Below are positions 1 to 6,242 of a stretch of 7,794 nucleotides of DNA, piece after piece. The notes under the pieces are model-generated. The model was not told where the DNA came from and made no database searches. It saw nothing but the letters and a program-made list of their open reading frames with translations. Numbering within the stretch: the stretch's first letter is position 1; each line of letters starts with the position of its first letter. The position numbers were made by a program, and so were the translations under genes. The stretch covers positions 1 through 7,794 of the forward strand of contig JAEYRW010000121.1 of the NCBI GenBank assembly GCA_023435435.1. The letters are read 5' to 3'. The stretch comes from Bacillota bacterium (GTDB lineage: Bacteria > Bacillota > Clostridia > Christensenellales > Aristaeellaceae).

Positions 1-3
1 TTT

Positions 4-37
4 AAAAAAAATTGGGGGGGGGGGGGTTTCCCCCCCC
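4..37 (-). terminator. Possible G/C-tract intrinsic terminator beyond ppdK
   Basis: Read on the minus strand this stretch is eight G, AAA, thirteen C, AA, then eight T. The G and C runs can pair around the AAA loop and a T tract follows, which is the layout of a Rho-independent terminator for transcripts leaving ppdK. Against this, long homopolymers at the very end of a sequence are also typical of assembly or sequencing error, and five surplus C plus AA separate a full stem from the T tract unless the pairing register shifts. The run lengths should not be trusted to the base. Confidence 0.4.
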
Positions 38-83
38 GGCCCCGCCGACGGACAATGACAGAATATTCACCCAGTTCGGGATT

Positions 84-133
84 CCTAAGGGCTCAGTCCC
101 TTAGGCGGGGGTGCAGGAGACAGAGCCCCCTGC
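84..133 (-). repeat. Tandem GC-rich hairpins after ppdK (candidate intergenic repeat element)
   Basis: Just past the ppdK stop on the minus strand lie two adjacent inverted repeats. The first pairs GCAGG with CCTGC (133-129 and 117-113) around a short loop. The second is a perfect 8-bp stem, CCTAAGGG (84-91) and CCCTTAGG (98-105), with a 6-nt loop. A C-rich linker joins them. Neither is followed by a T tract, so they are not classic terminators by themselves. They may protect the 3' end of the mRNA or be one copy of a dispersed intergenic repeat; a related hairpin follows the last gene of the window (7778-7794). Confidence 0.5.
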
Positions 134-145
134 CTCGTCGTTCCT

Positions 146-2788
146 CTACAGCTTCCCGTGCCTCTGCTTGATGGCCGCGCGCGCGGCGGCGAGCCGGGCG
201 ATGGGGACGCGGAAGGGAGAGCAGGAGACGTAGTCGAGGCCGAGCTTATGGCAGAACTCGATGGAGGAGGGATCGCCGCCGTGCTCACCGCAGATGCCGA
301 GCTTGATTTCGGGGCGCACCTTGCGGCCGAGGAGGGTGGCCATTTCGACGAGCTTGCCGACGCCGGTCTGGTCGAGCCGTTCGAAGGGATCGGACTCGAA
401 GATTTTCTTGGCGTAATAGGCGTCGAGGAACTTCCCGGCGTCGTCGCGGGAGAAGCCGTAGGTCATCTGAGTCAGGTCGTTGGTGCCGAAGGAGAAGAAT
501 TCCGCTTCGGAGGCGATCTGATCTGCCGTGACGGCGGCCCGGGGGATTTCAATCATGGTGCCGACCTTATAGTTGAGCACGACGCCCTTTTCGTCCATGA
601 CGCGCTCGGCGGTCTTTTCGACGACCTTGCGGACGAAGGCGAACTCCTTGGCGTCGCCGACGAGGGGGATCATGATCTCGGGGTGGATGACGAAGCCGCG
701 TTCCTGGGTCACCTCGATGGCGGCCTCCATGACGGCGCGGGTCTGCATCTCCGCGATCTCCGGATAAGTGATGGAGAGGCGGCAGCCGCGGTGGCCCATC
801 ATGGGGTTGGCTTCCTTGAGCGCATCGATCTTGGCGATGACCTTTTCGACGGAGGTATCGAGCTCGCGGGCGATGGCTTCGATCTCGACACGCTGCTCTT
901 TGTGGGGCAAAAACTCGTGCAGCGGCGGGTCGAGGTAGCGGATGGTGACGGGCCGCTCGCCCATGACCTCGTAGATGCCTTTGAAATCGCCCTTCTGCAT
1001 GGGCAGAAGCTTGGAGAGCGCGTTGCGGCGCTGGCGCTCGGTGTCCGCGAGGATCATCTCGCGCACGGCGGCGATGCGGTCGGCCTTGAAGAACATGTGC
1101 TCCGTGCGGGTGAGGCCGATGCCCTCCGCGCCGAACTTCACGGCGATTTCCGCGTCGAGGGGCGTGTCCGCGTTGGTGCGGATCTTGAGCTTGCGGGTGG
1201 CGTCCGCCCATTCCATGAGGGTGGCGAAATCGCCGGAGACCTCGGCGTCCACGGTGGGGATCGCCTCGCCGTAAACGTTGCCGGTGGAGCCGTCCAGAGA
1301 GATGAAATCGCCCTCGTTGAATGAAACGCAGCCGATCAGGCAGGTCTTGCCGTCCTCGTCCACGGACAGGTCGCCGCAGCCCGCCACGCAGCAGGTGCCC
1401 ATGCCGCGCGCGACCACCGCCGCGTGGCTGGTCATGCCGCCCCGGGCGGTGAGGATGCCTTCGGAATGATTCATGCCCTCGATGTCCTCAGGTGAGGTTT
1501 CAAGGCGCACCAGCACCACCTTTTGGCCGGCCTTGGAGGCCTCGGTGGCCTCCCGGGCGGTGAAGTAGATCTGGCCGCAGGCCGCGCCGGGGGAGGCGGG
1601 CAGGCCCTGGGCCAGGGCCTTGGCCTTCTTGAGCTTTTTTGTGTCGAAGGTGGGATGCAACAGCGCGTTCAGCTGGCTGGGCTCCACCATGAGCATGGCC
1701 TCGTGCTTGGAGATCATGCCCTCGTTGACCAGGTCCACCGCGATCTTGAGGGCGGACGCCGCGGTGCGTTTGCCGTTTCGGGTCTGGAGCATGTAGAGCT
1801 TGCCGCGCTCAATGGTGTACTCCATGTCCTGCATGTCGCGGTAGTGGTCCTCGAGGGTCTGGGCGATTTTCGCGAACTGCTCGTAGACCTCGGGCATGTC
1901 CTCCTTGAGGCGCCCGATGGGCTGGGGCGTGCGCCCGCCCGCCACCACGTCCTCGCCCTGGGCGTTGATGAGGTACTCGCCGTAGAGCGTCTTTTCGCCG
2001 GTGGAGGGGTTGCGGGTGAAGGCGACGCCGGTTCCGGAGGTGTCACCCATGTTGCCGAAGACCATGGACTGAACGTTGACGGCCGTGCCCCAGTCGCCGG
2101 GAATGCCGTGCATGCGGCGGTAGTAGATGGCGCGCTCGTTGTCCCAGGAGCGGAACACCGCGCGGATGGCCTCCACCAGCTGCGCCCGGGGGTCCTGGGG
2201 GAAGGGCTGGCCCAGCTCCTCGTAATAGAGGGCCTTGAACTGCTCGACGAGGGTCTTGAGGTCCTCGGCGTCCAGCTCCGTGTCGTACTTGACGCCCTTC
2301 TGCTCCTTCATGGCGTCGATGATGCGCTCGAACTTATGCTTCTTGACTTCCATGACGACGTCCGAGAACATCTGGATGAACCGGCGGTAGGAGTCGTAGG
2401 CGAAGCGCTCGTTGTTGGTCAGGCGGGCGAGTCCCACCACAGAAACGTCGTTGAGGCCCAGGTTCAGGATCGTGTCCATCATGCCGGGCATGGACACGCG
2501 CGCGCCGGAGCGAACGGAAACGAGGAAGGGATTGGCCATATCACCAAAGCGCTTGCCGCAGATTTCTTCTGTCTGGGCCAGCGCTTCTTCGATTTGATCC
2601 ATGATATCTGACTGTATGGTCTTGCCGTGGTCATAGTAGGATACGCATGCCTCCGTCGTGATGGTGAAGCCCTGGGGAACCGGCAGGCCCAGCGAGGTCA
2701 TCTCAGCCAGGTTGGCGCCTTTGCCGCCCAGAAGGTTCTTCATGTCAGCGTTCCCTTCGCTGAAGAGGTAGACATACTTGTGCGTCAT
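146..2788 (-). CDS. ppdK: Pyruvate, phosphate dikinase
   Basis: This cytosolic enzyme reversibly converts pyruvate, ATP and phosphate to phosphoenolpyruvate, AMP and pyrophosphate. In anaerobes it can run in the glycolytic direction to save energy or supply PEP for gluconeogenesis. The protein is 880 residues, the usual bacterial length. The N-terminal ATP-grasp-like domain (about 1-340) starts with GGKGANLAEM (21-30). The central phosphohistidine domain carries GGMTSHAAVVARG with the swivelling His455. The C-terminal PEP/pyruvate TIM barrel (about 520-880) has Arg561, Arg617, Glu747, Asn770-Asp771 and the catalytic Cys833 in GICGEHGGDP. These match the known C. symbiosum residues within two positions, so it looks fully active. 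The ATG at 2788 has an AGGAGG six bases upstream. It is transcribed alone, divergently from the DUF512 operon, and ends in TAG. Thr453, two residues before His455, is the position phosphorylated by PDRP regulators in plants; no such regulator gene is in view. Confidence 0.98.
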   Translation of the reverse strand: MTHKYVYLFSEGNADMKNLLGGKGANLAEMTSLGLPVPQGFTITTEACVSYYDHGKTIQSDIMDQIEEALAQTEEICGKRFGDMANPFLVSVRSGARVSMPGMMDTILNLGLNDVSVVGLARLTNNERFAYDSYRRFIQMFSDVVMEVKKHKFERIIDAMKEQKGVKYDTELDAEDLKTLVEQFKALYYEELGQPFPQDPRAQLVEAIRAVFRSWDNERAIYYRRMHGIPGDWGTAVNVQSMVFGNMGDTSGTGVAFTRNPSTGEKTLYGEYLINAQGEDVVAGGRTPQPIGRLKEDMPEVYEQFAKIAQTLEDHYRDMQDMEYTIERGKLYMLQTRNGKRTAASALKIAVDLVNEGMISKHEAMLMVEPSQLNALLHPTFDTKKLKKAKALAQGLPASPGAACGQIYFTAREATEASKAGQKVVLVRLETSPEDIEGMNHSEGILTARGGMTSHAAVVARGMGTCCVAGCGDLSVDEDGKTCLIGCVSFNEGDFISLDGSTGNVYGEAIPTVDAEVSGDFATLMEWADATRKLKIRTNADTPLDAEIAVKFGAEGIGLTRTEHMFFKADRIAAVREMILADTERQRRNALSKLLPMQKGDFKGIYEVMGERPVTIRYLDPPLHEFLPHKEQRVEIEAIARELDTSVEKVIAKIDALKEANPMMGHRGCRLSITYPEIAEMQTRAVMEAAIEVTQERGFVIHPEIMIPLVGDAKEFAFVRKVVEKTAERVMDEKGVVLNYKVGTMIEIPRAAVTADQIASEAEFFSFGTNDLTQMTYGFSRDDAGKFLDAYYAKKIFESDPFERLDQTGVGKLVEMATLLGRKVRPEIKLGICGEHGGDPSSIEFCHKLGLDYVSCSPFRVPIARLAAARAAIKQRHGKL

Positions 2789-2794
2789 TGCAAT

Positions 2795-2800
2795 CCTCCT
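2795..2800 (-). promoter_or_regulatory. Ribosome binding site of ppdK
   Basis: CCTCCT on the plus strand reads AGGAGG on the minus strand, a full Shine-Dalgarno match six bases before the ATG at 2788. It fixes the ppdK start. Confidence 0.9.
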
Positions 2801-2827
2801 ATAAGGTCATCCGCTTTTTAGACTGAT

Positions 2828-2856
2828 AGTTTACACGAAATACCAGCATTTTTCAA
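2828..2856 (-). promoter_or_regulatory. Predicted sigma-A promoter of ppdK
   Basis: On the minus strand TTGAAA (2856-2851, 5 of 6 consensus) is separated by 17 bp from TAAACT (2833-2828, 4 of 6), with a TG directly before the -10 box. Transcription would start near 2821 and give a leader of about 33 nt containing the Shine-Dalgarno sequence. The local sequence is AT-rich, unlike the flanking genes. A GATAAT farther upstream (around 2876-2871 read on the minus strand) is an alternative -10 but lacks a convincing -35. This is a pattern match only. Confidence 0.6.
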
Positions 2857-2887
2857 GTATTGGCAGGTTAATTATCATCCGTATCCT

Positions 2888-2930
2888 GCCCAAATTCGCG
2901 TATCCTATTGACGAACGCGCGAATTTGGGC
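2888..2930. promoter_or_regulatory. Perfect 13-bp inverted repeat around the operon -35 box, possible operator
   Basis: GCCCAAATTCGCG (2888-2900) and its exact reverse complement CGCGAATTTGGGC (2918-2930) flank a 17-bp spacer. The spacer contains the TTGACG -35 box, and the right arm fills the rest of the promoter spacer up to the -10 box. Arm centres are 30 bp apart, close to three helical turns, so two bound proteins would face the same side. Each arm is itself nearly palindromic (CAAATTCG matches its own complement at 6 of 8 positions). The heptamer GTATCCT also occurs twice here (2881-2887 and 2900-2906). No T tract follows on either strand, which argues against a terminator. I recognise no known regulator motif. 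Confidence 0.55.
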
Positions 2931-2936
2931 GATAAT
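2908..2936 (+). promoter_or_regulatory. Predicted sigma-A promoter of the DUF512-der-plsY-xylB operon
   Basis: TTGACG (2908-2913, 5 of 6 consensus) lies 17 bp before GATAAT (2931-2936, 5 of 6), an optimal spacing. Transcription would begin near 2943 and leave a leader of about 27 nt before the ATG at 2970. It is the only good plus-strand promoter I see upstream of the four genes, whose junctions leave no room for others. A 13-bp inverted repeat overlaps it, so it may be regulated. Confidence 0.7.
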
Positions 2937-2960
2937 AAAACTGGGAATAAATGCAGGCAC

Positions 2961-2965
2961 GGAGG
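2961..2965 (+). promoter_or_regulatory. Ribosome binding site deciding the DUF512 start
   Basis: GGAGG is placed four bases before the ATG at 2970. The spacing is slightly short but acceptable. It supports 2970 over the in-frame TTG at 2925, which would lie upstream of the predicted transcription start and inside the inverted repeat. Confidence 0.75.
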
Positions 2966-2969
2966 ACGG

Positions 2970-4265
2970 ATGGCGCACAGGATCACAGAGGTCGGAAAGG
3001 GCTCGCCCGCCTGCCGCGCGGGGGTGCGGGCGGGGGACGAGCTGATCGCAATAAATGGCGAAATCGTCCGCGACTTCATCGACTATCAGGCGCTGTCCGC
3101 GCATACCAGGCTCACGCTCAAAACCCGCAAGGGTGAATACTGCGTCCAAAAGGGCGAATACGAGGATTTGGGGCTTTCCTTCGAGACGCCCATGATGTCG
3201 GGCGTCCGGATGTGTGCCAACAACTGCGCCTTCTGCTTTGTGGACCAGCTCCCCGCTGGCGCACGCAAGAGCCTCGTTGTCAAGGACGACGATTGGCGCA
3301 TGTCGCTCATGATGGGAAACTATGTCTCCCTCACCAACGTCTCGGACGTGGAGCTCGAGCGCATCATCCGCCGCCGCGTTTTCCCGCTGTATATCTCCGT
3401 TCACGCCATGAACCCCTGCCTGCGCGCCGAACTCATGGGCACGCCCCGGGCGGAAAGGCTTCCCGCGCAGCTTCAAAGACTCGCGGACGCGGGGATCGAA
3501 TTTCATGCCCAGGCGGTGCTGGTGCCGGGCGTTAACGACGGCCCGGAGCTCGAGCGCACCATCCGCGAACTCATTGCCCTTGGGCCCGCCGCGCGCTCCC
3601 TGGCGCTCGTGCCGGTGGGGATCACGCGCCACAGGGAGGGGCTCCCCGGGCTTCGGAAGTACCGTCCCGAGGAAGCCCAGGCGGTTATCGACATGGCGGA
3701 CCGGTGGCGCGAAATCTGCCTCGGACGGCTCGGCACGCGCTTTGTGTTTCCCTCGGACGAGTTTTATCTGGCGGCGTGCCGCCCGCTCCCGTCCAATGCG
3801 GAATACGAGGACTATGCCCAGATCGACGACGGCGTGGGGATGCTCAGGCTCCTCGAGGAGGAAATGGACGAGGCCTACGCGGAGATGGGCGAAGTGCGTC
3901 CCCGGGGCGAAAAGGACATCGTCATCGCCACGGGTGTCTCCGCCGCGCCGTTTCTGGACGCCCTCATCAAAACCCATCCCGTTCCCGGCGCGCGGGTGCG
4001 CGTGCGGGCGATTCGAAACAATTTCTTCGGCGAAACGGTGACGGTGGCGGGACTCGTGACGGGCGGCGACCTCACCGCGCAGCTGGCGGAGGAAGCCTGT
4101 ACCCACGTGCTCATCACGGAGTGCATGCTGCGCGCCGAGGATCAGCTGTTTTTGGACGACCTGCCGCTTGCGGCGGCGATTTCCCGCGTCGGACGGCCCA
4201 TCATACCGGTGGGCAGGCGCGGCGGCGATCTCCTGCAAGCGATCATCGATATTGTGGAGGAATGA
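2970..4265 (+). CDS. DUF512 protein with PDZ-like and radical-SAM-like Fe-S domains, function unknown
   Basis: This 431-residue cytosolic protein belongs to the DUF512 family (PF04459), common in Firmicutes and cyanobacteria and without an established reaction. Residues about 1-60 form a PDZ-like domain (GSPACRAGVRAGDELIAING). A CxxxCxxC cluster follows at Cys82, Cys86 and Cys89, then the family signatures FVDQLP (90-95), KDDDWR (105-110) and GNYVSLTN (116-123), ISVHA (142-146) and PGVND (186-190). The three-cysteine spacing is that of radical SAM enzymes, so a 4Fe-4S cluster is likely. The DUF512 region (about 235-420) has SDEFY (262-266) and a DDGVGM stretch near 286-291. The segment before PGVND reads VLV where I recall VLC in relatives. 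It is the first gene of the operon and ends two bases before der. No signal peptide or membrane segment is visible. Family assignment is firm; substrate and partner are unknown. Confidence 0.93.
   Translation: MAHRITEVGKGSPACRAGVRAGDELIAINGEIVRDFIDYQALSAHTRLTLKTRKGEYCVQKGEYEDLGLSFETPMMSGVRMCANNCAFCFVDQLPAGARKSLVVKDDDWRMSLMMGNYVSLTNVSDVELERIIRRRVFPLYISVHAMNPCLRAELMGTPRAERLPAQLQRLADAGIEFHAQAVLVPGVNDGPELERTIRELIALGPAARSLALVPVGITRHREGLPGLRKYRPEEAQAVIDMADRWREICLGRLGTRFVFPSDEFYLAACRPLPSNAEYEDYAQIDDGVGMLRLLEEEMDEAYAEMGEVRPRGEKDIVIATGVSAAPFLDALIKTHPVPGARVRVRAIRNNFFGETVTVAGLVTGGDLTAQLAEEACTHVLITECMLRAEDQLFLDDLPLAAAISRVGRPIIPVGRRGGDLLQAIIDIVEE
4256..4260 (+). promoter_or_regulatory. Ribosome binding site deciding the der start
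   Basis: GGAGG lies inside the last codons of the DUF512 gene, seven bases before the ATG at 4268. Another in-frame ATG at 4262 overlaps the DUF512 stop but is only one base from this site, too close for initiation. The later ATG is therefore preferred. Confidence 0.8.
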
Positions 4266-4267
4266 CA

Positions 4268-5596
4268 ATGGGCAAACCCCTGGTGGCAATCGTCGGACGC
4301 CCCAACGTGGGCAAGTCGACGTTTTTTAATCAGATGGCGGGACGGCGCATCGCCATCGTTGAGGATACCCCCGGTGTGACCCGCGACCGGGTGTACGCGG
4401 ACTGCGAGTGGCAGAGGTATAAATTCACCCTCATTGACACCGGCGGCATCGACCCCAACAGCGAGGACCCGCTCCTCAAGCAGATGCGCCGCCAGGCGGA
4501 AATCGCCATCGAGACCTGTGACGTGATCCTTTTCTTTGTGGACGGAAAGCAGGGGCTGACCTCCGACGATCAGGACGTTGCGGACCTTCTGCGCAAGTCC
4601 GGGAAGCCGGTCATGCTCGTCGTCAACAAAATTGACAGCCCCAAGAGCATGGGCGAGGTCTACGACTTTTACCAGCTCGGCATGGGCGAGCCCATGGGCA
4701 TTTCGTCCGTGAACCTTTTAAACCTCGGCGACCTTCTCGAGGCCATGTGCGCCTACTTCCCCGACCCCGCGGAGGACGAGGAGGAGGCGGGCGCGGTTCG
4801 CATCGCCGTGGTGGGGAAACCCAACGTGGGCAAGTCGTCGCTGGTGAACCGCATCCTCGGGGAGGAGCGCGTCATGGTCTCCGACATCGCGGGCACCACC
4901 CGCGACGCCATCGACACGCGCTTTACCGACGGTGGCGAGGACTTCGTCATCATCGATACCGCCGGCATCCGCAGAAAGCGCGCCATCGAGCCGGGCTCGC
5001 TGGAGCGGTATTCGGTGGTGCGCTCCTTCGCGGCCATCGACCGCTGCGACGTGGCGATTCTCATGATCGACTCGCTGGAGGGCGTCACCGAGCAGGATTC
5101 CAAAATCGCCGGCTACATCGACGAGCAGGGCAAGGCCGCCATCCTCTGCGTCAATAAGTGGGACGTTCTGGAAAAGGAGACCGGCACCTACGAAAAATAT
5201 GTGAAAGAGGTGCGGGAGGCGCTCAAGTTCATGGACTACGCGCCCATTCTGTTCATTTCCGCCCTCACCGGAAAGCGCGCGGAGAAGGTACTCGAGGCCG
5301 TGCGCGGCGTGTACGAACAGTCGAGAAAGCGCGTGACCACGGGTGTCCTCAACGACGTTCTGGCGGATGCGCAGGCTTACCTTCAGCCGCCGTCCACCTC
5401 CGGCAGGCGGCTCAAGATCTATTACGCCACCCAGCAGGCCATTCAGCCGCCCACCTTCGTGGTGTTCCTGAACGACGTGACGCTCATGCAGTTCGGCTAC
5501 GAGAGGTACCTGGAAAACCAGTTCCGCAAGGCCTTCGGGTTTGAGGGGACGCCCATCCGGTTCATCTTCCGCGAGCGCCGCAAGACGGAGGAGTGA
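4268..5596 (+). CDS. der: Ribosome biogenesis GTPase Der (EngA)
   Basis: Der is an essential double-GTPase that binds the 50S precursor and helps its late assembly. The 442-residue length is typical. The first G domain shows G1 GRPNVGKS (10-17), DTGG (57-60) and NKID (120-123). The second shows GKPNVGKS (183-190), DTAG (230-233) and NKWD (296-299). An acidic linker (PDPAEDEEEAG, about 165-175) joins them, and a C-terminal KH-like RNA-binding domain covers about 350-442. The two P-loops share an exact 18-base DNA repeat (4301-4318 and 4820-4837), explained by their common ancestry and peptide. The G5 region of the first domain reads ISSVNLLNLGDLLE rather than the usual ISAxHGxGxxDLL, a small departure. 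The gene starts 2 nt after the DUF512 stop and ends 7 nt before plsY, indicating co-transcription. Identification is secure. Confidence 0.98.
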   Translation: MGKPLVAIVGRPNVGKSTFFNQMAGRRIAIVEDTPGVTRDRVYADCEWQRYKFTLIDTGGIDPNSEDPLLKQMRRQAEIAIETCDVILFFVDGKQGLTSDDQDVADLLRKSGKPVMLVVNKIDSPKSMGEVYDFYQLGMGEPMGISSVNLLNLGDLLEAMCAYFPDPAEDEEEAGAVRIAVVGKPNVGKSSLVNRILGEERVMVSDIAGTTRDAIDTRFTDGGEDFVIIDTAGIRRKRAIEPGSLERYSVVRSFAAIDRCDVAILMIDSLEGVTEQDSKIAGYIDEQGKAAILCVNKWDVLEKETGTYEKYVKEVREALKFMDYAPILFISALTGKRAEKVLEAVRGVYEQSRKRVTTGVLNDVLADAQAYLQPPSTSGRRLKIYYATQQAIQPPTFVVFLNDVTLMQFGYERYLENQFRKAFGFEGTPIRFIFRERRKTEE

Positions 5597-5603
5597 GAAA
5601 GAA

Positions 5604-6242
5604 ATGATGTATCTTCGCTACGCGATCATCGTCGTGGTCGCCTATCTTCTCGGGAACATCTCCACCGGGGTCATCGTCTCGAATCTCGTGGCGCACAAGG
5701 ACATCCGCAAGAGCGGCTCCGGCAACGCCGGCGCCACCAACATGCTGCGCACATACGGCTGGCTGCCGTCGGTTCTGACCCTTCTGGGGGATTGCCTCAA
5801 GGCGGTCATCGCGACAATCTTCGGCAAGCTCGTCGGCGGCGAGTACGGCATGCTCATGGCGGGCGTGGCAGCCATCGCCGGCCACAACTGGCCCGTGTTT
5901 TACGGCTTCAAGGGCGGCAAGGGCATCGCGGCGTCCCTGGGGCTTATTTTGGTGACCAGTCCGCTCATCGCCCTGTTTCTGCTCGCCGAGCAGATCGTGG
6001 TGGTGGCCCTTACGCGCTACATGTCCGTGGCGTCCATCTTTTCCGCGATGCTGTATCCCGTTCTGACGTGGGTGTTCCACCCCCACGACCCTGCGCGCAT
6101 CGTTGCTTCCATCATCGTGGGCGCGCTTGCTCTGTTCAGTCATCGGGCCAACATTGCCAGGCTCATTCAGGGCAATGAAAACAGGCTTGATTTCGGAAAA
6201 ATAAGGGATATTTCCCGCAAAAAGAGAGAGGGCGAAGGATGA
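5604..6242 (+). CDS. plsY: Acyl-phosphate:glycerol-3-phosphate acyltransferase PlsY
   Basis: PlsY transfers an acyl group from acyl-phosphate (made by PlsX) to the 1-position of glycerol-3-phosphate at the cytoplasmic membrane, producing lysophosphatidic acid for phospholipid synthesis. The 212-residue protein has the usual length and several hydrophobic helices (roughly 5-27, 55-77, 83-92, 112-137, 142-158, 165-180). All three family motifs are intact: SGSGNAGATNMLR (37-49), GHNWPVFYGFKGGKG (93-107) and HRANIARLIQGNENR (180-194). The C-terminal tail is basic. Start choice: ATG codons at 5604 and 5607 both precede the first helix. The nearest strong purine tract, GGAGG at 5587-5591, lies inside der at a long 12-nt distance, so translation may depend partly on coupling to der. 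The upstream in-frame TTG at 5541 would add a non-family extension and was rejected. Its stop overlaps the sugar kinase start by four bases. Confidence 0.97.
   Translation: MMYLRYAIIVVVAYLLGNISTGVIVSNLVAHKDIRKSGSGNAGATNMLRTYGWLPSVLTLLGDCLKAVIATIFGKLVGGEYGMLMAGVAAIAGHNWPVFYGFKGGKGIAASLGLILVTSPLIALFLLAEQIVVVALTRYMSVASIFSAMLYPVLTWVFHPHDPARIVASIIVGALALFSHRANIARLIQGNENRLDFGKIRDISRKKREGEG
6228..6232 (+). promoter_or_regulatory. Ribosome binding site of the sugar kinase
   Basis: GAGGG lies six bases before the ATG at 6239, within the end of plsY. Together with the ATGA overlap it gives the kinase its own initiation site while allowing coupled translation. Confidence 0.6.

Noticed and set aside
158..1324. 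388-codon plus-strand open frame, and another at 1523-2611 (362 codons), opposite ppdK
   Set aside because: They are antisense to a complete, motif-perfect ppdK. Their translations are rich in G, A, D, E, H and V with no recognisable domain. High G+C makes long antisense frames common.
1601..1627. Palindromic GGCCCTGGGCC/AGGGCC-like stretch
   Set aside because: It lies within ppdK at ordinary codons (the AKALAQGLPAS region) and is explained by GC-rich coding sequence.
2925..2969. Upstream TTG start for the DUF512 protein
   Set aside because: It lies inside the inverted repeat and upstream of the predicted transcription start. The ATG at 2970 has a GGAGG site and begins right at the PDZ-like domain.
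3704..4267. Long N-terminal extension of Der, including the ATG at 4262
   Set aside because: The extension is the out-of-frame reading of the DUF512 gene. The Der family begins at MGKP, and only the ATG at 4268 has a properly spaced ribosome binding site.
2868..4289. 473-codon minus-strand open frame opposite the DUF512 gene
   Set aside because: It runs antisense across the whole DUF512 gene and through the divergent promoter region, is rich in R, H and A without family signatures, and the DUF512 frame has clear conserved motifs.
4301..4837. Exact 18-base direct repeat (4301-4318 and 4820-4837)
   Set aside because: Both copies encode the PNVGKS P-loop of the two Der GTPase domains, so ancient domain duplication and codon bias explain it.
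5541..5603. TTG-initiated 21-residue extension of PlsY
   Set aside because: It overlaps the end of der, is serine/arginine-rich unlike PlsY N-termini, and has no supporting ribosome binding site.
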